A stretch of DNA of 13,468 nt. It comes from an archaeon (GTDB lineage: Archaea > Thermoproteota > Nitrososphaeria_A > Caldarchaeales > Wolframiiraptoraceae). Under the pieces are notes generated by a model. The model was not told the origin of the DNA and searched no databases. It saw only the letters and a program-made list of their open reading frames with translations. The DNA lies in the NCBI GenBank assembly GCA_029258815.1, contig JAPDJZ010000011.1, positions 1-13,468 of the forward strand. The letters run 5' to 3'. The position numbers were made by a program, and so were the translations under genes. Of the stretch, positions 8,224-13,468 are shown in pieces (position 1 is the first letter of the stretch; every line of letters begins with the position of its first letter).

Positions 8224-9435
8224 ATGAGCGCTAGAACCCTCCTCGAGAAGGTTGATGAAAACCTCTACATACTTAGGGCTGACGACTTGGATGTTAGGTA
8301 TTTTGAGGCGGTTTGGGAGATTCCCGAGAAGATAACCTATAACGCGTATCTCCTGCTTGAAGGCGATTACAGGATACTTTTCGACGGCTGGAAGCTCTCT
8401 TACTCCGACCAATTCTTAGAACTCATCAGAAGCCTCGTCGACCCGCGGGATCTAACGCATCTCGTCGTTCATCACGCCGAGCCCGATCATAGCGGATCGC
8501 TTCCGAGGGTTCTTGAAGCGAATGGGTTTAGGGCCGCGGTCTTAACCCACCCCATGGCGGCCACGATGCTTAAGCGGATCTACGGGATCGAGGCTAAGTT
8601 CAGGCCGGTTAAGGACGGGGAGGAGATCGAGATCGGGGATGGGGTGCTTAAGTTCGTTTACACTCCTTGGCTTCACTGGCCTGAGACCATGATGAGCCTG
8701 CTGGCTGATAGGCTTATCCTCTTCTCGGGCGACGCGTTCGGAGGCTACTCTATTCCAAGCTCCATCTTCGACGATTCGGAGGAGGTTGTGGCGGAGTTTC
8801 TACCCCATGCTAGGAAGTACGTCGCCACGATAATCGGAGCGTATAGGGATCACATAATTAGGGGGGTTGAGAAGCTCAGGAGGCTCAGGAAGCCTCCCAA
8901 GATCATCGCCCCGGCCCATGGATTGGTCTGGAGGAGAAGGCCGGAGCTCATAGTCGACTACTACGTGAGGCTTGCTAAGGGGGTGCCCGAAGGCGATAAG
9001 CTGTTAGTGGTATCCGGCTCGATGTATGGTTCGACGGAGAAGGCCGTCAAGGTCGCCGTCGAGGAGGCCGCGAGGCTTGGATGCGCGATCGCTCTTCACA
9101 GGTTCGATCAGTCGGAGTCGGCTTCGATCTCGGAGATAATAGGGGACGCGATAGACTCTAGGGCGATTATCTTGGCCGCTCCAACCTACGAAGCCGGAGT
9201 ATATCCCCCGATCGAATACGTCGTAAGGCTCATCGCTAGGAAGATCCCGCCCAAGCCCGCGCTGATCATCTCCTCGTATGGGTGGGGTAGCGCCGCGGCG
9301 AGAATTATTTCGGAAATCCTATCGAGCGCGGGCTTCAAGATAGTGGACGCGATCGATTTCAGAGGCTCTGCCGGCGATGAAGATCTCGAGAAGATTAGGG
9401 AGGGCGTTAGGAAGCTGGTCGAATTCCGATTCTGA
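8224..9435 (+). CDS. fprA: Flavodiiron protein, FprA / F420H2 oxidase type
   Basis: A cytoplasmic class A flavodiiron enzyme that reduces oxygen to water (or NO to N2O) without reactive by-products. Archaeal members usually take electrons from reduced F420. The 403-residue protein has two domains. The N-terminal metallo-beta-lactamase part carries the di-iron ligands His84, Glu86 and Asp88 in HHAEPDHSG, then His151 (WLHWPE), Asp170 (FSGDAFG) and His232 (APAHG). The 62- and 18-residue gaps between ligands match the family. The flavodoxin part starts near 259, with the FMN phosphate loop SGSMYGSTEKA (264-274), APTYEAG (319-325) and SSYGWGS (350-356). No rubredoxin domain is present. ATG 8224 is preceded by GCGAGGA at about ten bases. 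It follows the peroxiredoxin gene on the same strand and precedes sfsA by nine bases, so prx-fprA forms an oxygen/peroxide defence pair. The electron donor is inferred, not seen. Confidence 0.94.
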   Translation: MSARTLLEKVDENLYILRADDLDVRYFEAVWEIPEKITYNAYLLLEGDYRILFDGWKLSYSDQFLELIRSLVDPRDLTHLVVHHAEPDHSGSLPRVLEANGFRAAVLTHPMAATMLKRIYGIEAKFRPVKDGEEIEIGDGVLKFVYTPWLHWPETMMSLLADRLILFSGDAFGGYSIPSSIFDDSEEVVAEFLPHARKYVATIIGAYRDHIIRGVEKLRRLRKPPKIIAPAHGLVWRRRPELIVDYYVRLAKGVPEGDKLLVVSGSMYGSTEKAVKVAVEEAARLGCAIALHRFDQSESASISEIIGDAIDSRAIILAAPTYEAGVYPPIEYVVRLIARKIPPKPALIISSYGWGSAAARIISEILSSAGFKIVDAIDFRGSAGDEDLEKIREGVRKLVEFRF

Positions 9436-9444
9436 GGGCCGGGT

Positions 9445-10161
9445 TTGAGCCGCCGGTTCCACGCCTTGATGGAGGTTCCGGGCTCGATCGAGTGCAGGGT
9501 TATCGGGAGGGTTAGTAGGTTCGTCGTCAAGGTCGATCTATCGGGCTCCGAGACCTTAGCCTATCTCCAGAACACCGGAAGGCTCCAAGAGTATCTTAAG
9601 CCGGATAGGATCGGGGTTTGCGCGCCCCTGAAGAATCCCGGAAGGCTTCGCTATAGGCTCTTCGCGATAAGGGATGATGATTTCTCCGCCTTGATCGACA
9701 CGCTTCTCCAAGCTAGGGGTTTCGAGAAGGCCGTGGAGCGCGGGCTGATCCCGTGGCTCAGAGGCTATCGCATCGAGAGGAGGGAGGTTTCCCTGGACCG
9801 CGTAAGGCTGGATTACCTCGCTAGAAGAGGCTCGGATAGGGCTTTCATCGAGCTTAAGAGCGGGGTTCTGAGGATCGGCGATTACGCGGCTTATCCCGAC
9901 TGCCCCTCCAAGCGGGCGCGGGATCAGCTTAAGGCCACGATGAAGCTGGCTAGGAGGGGTGAGCGCGTTTTTCTGGTCTTCGTCGCGGCCATACCGGGGG
10001 TCAGGGGCTTTAGGCTTAACCGTGAAGCCGATCGGGAGCTATGCGGCTTGGTCGCGGAGGCGGTTGAGGCCGGTGTAATCGTTAAGTCGATCCAGATCTG
10101 CTACAATCATGGGGAATCCTCGGTGATCCTACTCGATCCGGATCTCCCGGTTAAGATTTAA
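9445..10161 (+). CDS. sfsA: SfsA family protein (nuclease-like fold)
   Basis: A member of the SfsA family, named from an E. coli gene that stimulates maltose metabolism when in excess; the biochemical role is not settled. The 238-residue protein has a small N-terminal OB-like half with YLQNTGRLQEYL (40-51) and the typical central GLIPWLRGYRIERREV (100-115). The C-terminal half has a PD-(D/E)XK-like arrangement: Asp123 in RLDYL and Glu136/Lys138 in FIELKSG. FPDA-like AYPDCPSKRARDQL (149-162) follows, as in SfsA proteins. The start is TTG 9445 with GAGGG at 9434-9438 just ahead; an ATG at 9469 would shorten it by eight residues. It begins nine bases after fprA stops and is probably co-transcribed with it. 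The active-site layout suggests nucleic acid binding or cutting, but this is inference. Confidence 0.85.
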   Translation: MSRRFHALMEVPGSIECRVIGRVSRFVVKVDLSGSETLAYLQNTGRLQEYLKPDRIGVCAPLKNPGRLRYRLFAIRDDDFSALIDTLLQARGFEKAVERGLIPWLRGYRIERREVSLDRVRLDYLARRGSDRAFIELKSGVLRIGDYAAYPDCPSKRARDQLKATMKLARRGERVFLVFVAAIPGVRGFRLNREADRELCGLVAEAVEAGVIVKSIQICYNHGESSVILLDPDLPVKI

Positions 10162-10163
10162 GG
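10153..10163 (+). promoter_or_regulatory. Possible TATA box ahead of rnp1
   Basis: AAGATTTAAGG spans the end of sfsA, about 36 bases before the TTG of rnp1. That would allow a short-leader transcript, in keeping with the lack of a Shine-Dalgarno site before rnp1. Weak evidence by eye. Confidence 0.3.
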
Positions 10164-10194
10164 CTGAATCCCGTCATCTATCGCTGGGCTTGGC

Positions 10195-10482
10195 TTGAGG
10201 ATCAGGACGCTTACCCCGAGGAATCTCCCGAGGCACGAGCTTCTAGGCCTTCGAGTAAGGGCTAAGCCGATTAAGGGCGGCTACGTCCACGCCGGAGAGG
10301 TCGTCGGGGAGACCCGGAACATGCTTAAAATCCTTAGAGACGACGGTAGGATCGTGGCCCTCCCGAAGAAAGCTCATAGATTCGAGTTCGAGCTCCCATC
10401 CGGCGAGAGGGTCTTGGTCGAGGGCGAGGTTCTGATCGGAAGACCCGAAGAGAGGTTGAAGAAGAGGTTGAGGAGGTGGTAG
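10195..10482 (+). CDS. rnp1: Ribonuclease P protein component 1 (Rpp29/Pop4)
   Basis: Protein subunit of archaeal RNase P, which removes 5' leaders from pre-tRNA together with the catalytic RNA and its other protein subunits. The 95-residue product has the Sm-like barrel signature: GEVVGETRNMLKILRDDG (36-53), ALPKKAHRFEFELPSGE (57-73), then VLVEGEVLIGRPEERLKKRL (75-94). The last part is nearly diagnostic of the family. The start is TTG at 10195, the only start codon upstream of the conserved core. No Shine-Dalgarno site is seen. In many archaea this gene lies directly after rpl29 in the ribosomal operon; here it is on the same strand but about 3.2 kb further on, behind lrp, prx, fprA and sfsA. 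It is convergent with the ABC permease genes. Confidence 0.92.
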   Translation: MRIRTLTPRNLPRHELLGLRVRAKPIKGGYVHAGEVVGETRNMLKILRDDGRIVALPKKAHRFEFELPSGERVLVEGEVLIGRPEERLKKRLRRW

Positions 10483-10517
10483 TAGAGTTCTTCGGTAGGC
10501 TTCGGAGGCGCGGAGGA

Positions 10518-10535
10518 GTCCGGTAGCTATCGGAC
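10518..10535. terminator. Hairpin at the convergent rnp1/permease ends
   Basis: GTCCGGTAGCTATCGGAC is an 18-bp near-perfect palindrome with one G-T pair that is still allowed in RNA. It covers the TAG stop of the permease gene (10527-10529) and lies 36 bases after rnp1. It could act as a two-way 3'-end hairpin, but no T-run follows on either strand. Confidence 0.3.
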
Positions 10536-11375
10536 GAATCCCATGGTTAGCCCATGAACTATGTACTTCCTTATGAGGAACGCCAAGACGATTACCGGAA
10601 TCGAGATTATGACGGCCGCGGCTGAGAGCGGGCCCCAGAGTATGCCATACTGGTTTGAGAAGTATGCGGCGAAGACCGTCAGCGGCATAGCTCTCTCGCT
10701 CGGGGCGAGGAGCAGCGGTATCAGGAACTCGGACCAGCTGAATATGAAGGCGAAGATGAACGCCGTCGCGAGACCCGTCGTCGCCTGGGGGAGCGTGATC
10801 TTATAGAAGACTTGGAAGGGCGTGCATCCGTCGAGCAAGGCCGCTTCCTCGGTCTCCTTCGGAACGCTTTTGAGAGATCCCACCATGAACCACGTGGTTA
10901 TCGGGATCGTTACCAGCGGATAGACTAGTATCAAGCCGCCTAAGGTATCGTAGAGGGCTAGGCTCTTGGTCAGCACCACAAGCGGGTAAAGCACCACGAC
11001 GGGCGGAATCATCCTTAAGCTCAGTATCCAGTTAGCAAAGCTCGTGCCCCCAGCCTTATACCTCAGGATCGCGTATCCTGTCAATGCTCCGAGCCAGCTT
11101 GTGAGAGAGGCCACACAGATTGAAACCAGTAAGCTATTGAGCAGGTAGTGGCCTATTGGTGGGAAGTGCCCTCTAACGCCGTAGATTCCACCAGTCAGCA
11201 GGACTTCTAGATAGTTTCTGAGAGTGATGACTTTTGGGAAGAGCGTGGGTAGACCCCACTCCCCTATAGGCTTGAACGATGTCCCGATCATCCAGATGAA
11301 CGGAAGCAGGTAAATTATCATGACCAGCCAGCCTACGGCCGTGATTATTGCGCCGAGTACGTGCTCCCTCTTCAT
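10527..11375 (-). CDS. ABC transporter permease, MalG-like
   Basis: Inner-membrane subunit of a carbohydrate-type (CUT1) ABC importer. The 282-residue protein starts with a Lys/Arg-containing cytoplasmic end and a first membrane helix at about 8-31. It has the periplasmic-loop sequence SFKPIGEW common to this half, about six membrane helices in all, and the EAA loop EEAALLDGCTPFQVFYKITL (176-195) that docks the ATPase. The C-terminus YIVHGLTMGFVR resembles the MalG ending that reaches into the ATPase. It lies four bases after the other permease gene, and a purine-rich site (GGAGTGAG) precedes the ATG. The solute is unknown. No ATPase gene is visible, so a shared MsmX/MalK-type ATPase or one further along the binding-protein side must supply energy. 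Confidence 0.93.
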   Translation of the reverse strand: MKREHVLGAIITAVGWLVMIIYLLPFIWMIGTSFKPIGEWGLPTLFPKVITLRNYLEVLLTGGIYGVRGHFPPIGHYLLNSLLVSICVASLTSWLGALTGYAILRYKAGGTSFANWILSLRMIPPVVVLYPLVVLTKSLALYDTLGGLILVYPLVTIPITTWFMVGSLKSVPKETEEAALLDGCTPFQVFYKITLPQATTGLATAFIFAFIFSWSEFLIPLLLAPSERAMPLTVFAAYFSNQYGILWGPLSAAAVIISIPVIVLAFLIRKYIVHGLTMGFVR

Positions 11376-11379
11376 GATC

Positions 11380-12270
11380 TCACTCCCATATCACCCTCTC
11401 GATCTTAAACACCCTCATCAAAACCATAACGACTAGAATAGATGCTATCAACAGCAAGACCACCGCTAGGAGCGAAGCATATCCGAGATCCGCATGCGCG
11501 GCCGTAAGAGTAAACCCGACCTTGTAGATGTAGAATGGGAGGGTAGTGGTGACGCTTCCGGGCCCGCCATAGGTCAGCATGTAGATTATGTCGAATATCT
11601 TCAGCGAGTCGATGACCCTGAGGAGTAGAACTATGAGTATCACGCCCTTGATCATCGGCAGGACAACGTGCCTCAGTATCTGCGCTTCGGAAGCCCCATC
11701 CAGCGAGGCCGCCTCCCTGACCTCCGCGGGAACACTCTCTATTCCGCTGGAAACCGCCAAAGCTATGAAGGGAGTCCACTGCCATACGTCGAGAACTGCT
11801 AGGCAGAAGATCGTATTGAAGGGGTTTCCGAAGGGGGCGCTGAGCCACGGCTGGGGAGGAATGCCCACAGACTTCAAGAAGGCGTTCAGCGGCCCCTCGG
11901 TGAAGAATATCATTTTCCAGTTTAATCCTATGATTACCGCGGGAATGCTCATCGGGATCAGGAGGAAGGAGGCCAGGATCGATCTGCCGTGAAGATGCCT
12001 AGACGAGAGCAGAATTCCTAAGAGCATGCCCAGTCCGAGCTCCGCTGGAACGGTTATGGCCGTTAGGAGGAGCATTATAGCTATGGCGTACGCCGCCTCG
12101 GGGTCGTTCACGAAGGTAATGAAGTTTCTAATCCCGACGAAGTGGGGAGCCATCTCAAGCAGGGGATTGAAGGATTGAAACATCATGTAAAAGAGGTAAA
12201 CTGTTGGATAAACCACCAAGATCAGGAGGAAAGCGAGCGTAGGTAAGATGAGAGCCGTTGACGGCTTCAT
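11380..12270 (-). CDS. ABC transporter permease, MalF/UgpA-like
   Basis: First permease of the same importer. It has 296 residues with predicted membrane helices near 7-30, 60-88, 97-120, 152-177, 206-230 and 264-288. The EAA loop REAASLDGASEAQILRHVVL (185-204) is followed by the helix pair, and the conserved LTYGGPGSVTTTLPFYIY (232-249) is typical of the MalF/UgpA half of CUT1 transporters. It lacks the long MalF periplasmic insertion and resembles the short sugar permeases. The start ATG 12270 is 35-42 bases from a TATA-like ATATTTATG on the minus strand. It is the leading gene of a two-permease unit and is divergent from the binding-protein gene across 122 bp. Confidence 0.93.
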   Translation of the reverse strand: MKPSTALILPTLAFLLILVVYPTVYLFYMMFQSFNPLLEMAPHFVGIRNFITFVNDPEAAYAIAIMLLLTAITVPAELGLGMLLGILLSSRHLHGRSILASFLLIPMSIPAVIIGLNWKMIFFTEGPLNAFLKSVGIPPQPWLSAPFGNPFNTIFCLAVLDVWQWTPFIALAVSSGIESVPAEVREAASLDGASEAQILRHVVLPMIKGVILIVLLLRVIDSLKIFDIIYMLTYGGPGSVTTTLPFYIYKVGFTLTAAHADLGYASLLAVVLLLIASILVVMVLMRVFKIERVIWE

Positions 12271-12304
12271 AAAGCTATCCTGAATTCGTTGAATAGGGAA
12301 CGAG

Positions 12305-12361
12305 CATAAATATGTTGCGCTTACCCCGCGTGGAGCCCCCAGCCGCTTAAAATTTTTAAGC
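12305..12361. promoter_or_regulatory. Divergent promoter region of the ABC importer
   Basis: The 122-bp gap between the permease unit and the binding-protein gene holds two A/T boxes. On minus, ATATTTATG (12305-12313) is about 39 bases before the permease ATG. On plus, TTTTTAAG (12353-12360) would start RNA near 12382-12385, at or next to the GTG at 12384. The latter box is the right arm of a 17-bp palindrome, GCTTAAAATTTTTAAGC (12345-12361), with 8-bp arms and a 1-bp centre. That palindrome may be an operator for shared control of both transcripts. Confidence 0.45.
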
Positions 12362-12392
12362 CTCTAAACACTCTATAATTAACGTGAAAAAT

Positions 12393-13468
12393 ATGGAGGC
12401 GAGGAGAGAAGAACCTTATGAGCTTAAAGGTTTTCTGGATCAGCGAATTTCTCGTAGAGCCGCGCTTTCTAAAGCAGCGAAGGTCGCTATAGGGGTTGGC
12501 GTGGCGGCGGTCGTCGCCGGAGCCGGGGGATACTATGCTTACACAACGACGTTCAAGCCTAAGAGGAAGATAAGGGTTGTCGCTATCGCGCACGCCGCCC
12601 CGGGAATGAAGGCCGTGGCCGAGGAGGACTTCGTGAAGGAGTATCCGAATATCGAGGTTGAGACCCTTCTCTTCGACTGGGAGACCGGCAGGGATAGGCA
12701 GATCCACGACTTCTCGACTAGAGCGGGAGAGTACGACGTCTACATGTGGGACTGCATCTACACAGGGGCTTTCGCGCCTCACTGCTATCCGATAGAGGAC
12801 TTGAAGGCAAAATATCCTGATGCCGAGATCTTTAAAGACTATGGCGACCTGCTACCCACCGTCGACTCGCGATACTGCCACTGGGAAGGTAAGCGGATAG
12901 GCTACACGATCTGCGCCAACGTAATGGCAATGTTCTATAGAAAGGACCTGTGGGAGAATCCGGATATACAGGACAAGTACAGGAAGTGGATCGATAAGAA
13001 CATCGATGACCTTAAGGCTAAGGCTCCGGAGCTCGGGCTTAATCCCGACAAGATCCCAACGGAGCTCGTGGTGCCGAAGGTCCTAGAAGACGTCTACGCC
13101 ATCGGCAGGTTCTTCACGAAGAAGTTTAACCCCGACTCCCCCGTAGAAGCCGGAAACACGATAATGGCGATGAGAACTCACACGATCCACTGGGAGTACT
13201 GCTGGCTATTCGCTCAGTGGAGAAGGTCTCCGGAGGGAATGAAAGTCTGCGGAAAGCCCGTCGAGCCTTGGGGAGACCTCTTTACCGAAGATGGCAGGAT
13301 AGCGTTTGACCCAGACATAACTGACATGGGAATCAAGGTTATGAAAATGTTCAAGGAGTTCTGCGAATACGTGCCCAACCCCATGCAGACCGAATGGTCC
13401 GAGTGCATGGAGCTTCTCGGGAGAGGCCACGCGGCCATGTGGGCGGGGTCTTGGGCGTCGACCTTCAT
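12393..13468 (+). CDS. ABC transporter substrate-binding protein, 3' end cut by the window
   Basis: Extracytoplasmic family 1 (sugar-type) solute-binding protein. 358 codons are visible and the frame is still open at the window end. Residues 20-48 carry a twin-arginine pattern, ISRRAALSKAAK, followed by a hydrophobic Ala/Gly/Val stretch, so Tat export or an N-terminal anchor is likely; no lipobox Cys is seen. Family marks are EEDFVKEYPNIEVE (77-90), YDVYMWDC (114-121), the YTICANVMAMFYRKDLW segment (171-187) that matches the hinge strand of these proteins, and GRGHAAMWAGSWAS (343-356). It has eight Cys (121, 131, 162, 174, 270, 286, 324, 338), many for an exported protein, which points to disulfides. 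The start is ATG 12393 or GTG 12384 in the same frame, and neither has a Shine-Dalgarno site. It is divergent from the two permeases and surely works with them. The ligand is unknown. Confidence 0.9.
   Translation, partial: MEARREEPYELKGFLDQRISRRAALSKAAKVAIGVGVAAVVAGAGGYYAYTTTFKPKRKIRVVAIAHAAPGMKAVAEEDFVKEYPNIEVETLLFDWETGRDRQIHDFSTRAGEYDVYMWDCIYTGAFAPHCYPIEDLKAKYPDAEIFKDYGDLLPTVDSRYCHWEGKRIGYTICANVMAMFYRKDLWENPDIQDKYRKWIDKNIDDLKAKAPELGLNPDKIPTELVVPKVLEDVYAIGRFFTKKFNPDSPVEAGNTIMAMRTHTIHWEYCWLFAQWRRSPEGMKVCGKPVEPWGDLFTEDGRIAFDPDITDMGIKVMKMFKEFCEYVPNPMQTEWSECMELLGRGHAAMWAGSWASTF

Noticed and set aside
12321..12782. 153-residue open frame on minus spanning the divergent ABC gap
   Set aside because: It runs antisense to the start of the binding-protein gene and through the likely promoters; its product shows no family pattern.

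Overview
The window appears to hold two different genomes. Positions 1 to about 1,690 look bacterial: strong Shine-Dalgarno sites sit in front of glnA and glmS, Leu codons are mostly CTG/CTC, Ile codons mostly ATC, and the tetranucleotide CTAG never occurs. From about 1,700 to the end the DNA is archaeal: AGG and ATA are frequent, CTAG recurs every 100 bases or so, TATA-like boxes precede genes, and the proteins include fibrillarin, an archaeal-type L22/S3/L29 block and RNase P protein Rnp1 (Rpp29). The change falls inside one intact reading frame, glmS, at its conserved GHTRWATHG motif. It may be a metagenome assembly chimera or a real homologous recombination. The archaeon is probably a thermophile of the Thermoproteota/TACK type, but I cannot resolve its lineage.

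Layout. 100-3260: glutamine synthetase (glnA) overlapping glmS, a nitrogen to amino-sugar pair. 3307-3996: fibrillarin (flpA), convergent with a GltD-like Fe-S flavoprotein (3999-5591, minus) that carries an extra N-terminal region. 5717-7008: rpl22-rps3-rpl29, tightly packed. 7011-9435: a redox block made of an Lrp/AsnC regulator (minus), a divergent peroxiredoxin gene broken by a 1-base frameshift, and an FprA-type flavodiiron protein. 9445-10482: an SfsA-family protein and Rnp1. 10527-13468: an ABC importer locus with two MalF/MalG-type permeases on minus and a divergent substrate-binding protein that runs off the window. No ATPase gene is seen.

How the genes relate. Rnp1 normally follows L29 in archaeal ribosomal operons. 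Here about 3.2 kb of unrelated genes separates the two, mostly oxygen and peroxide defence. The Lrp-type regulator and the peroxiredoxin share a 53-bp intergenic region with a perfect inverted repeat, TTATTC-N5-GAATAA, which suggests local and autoregulatory control. The ABC permeases and binding protein share a divergent promoter region that holds a 17-bp A/T-rich palindrome. I see no tRNA, rRNA, CRISPR, transposase or clear defence system. No stretch longer than 300 bases lacks a gene.
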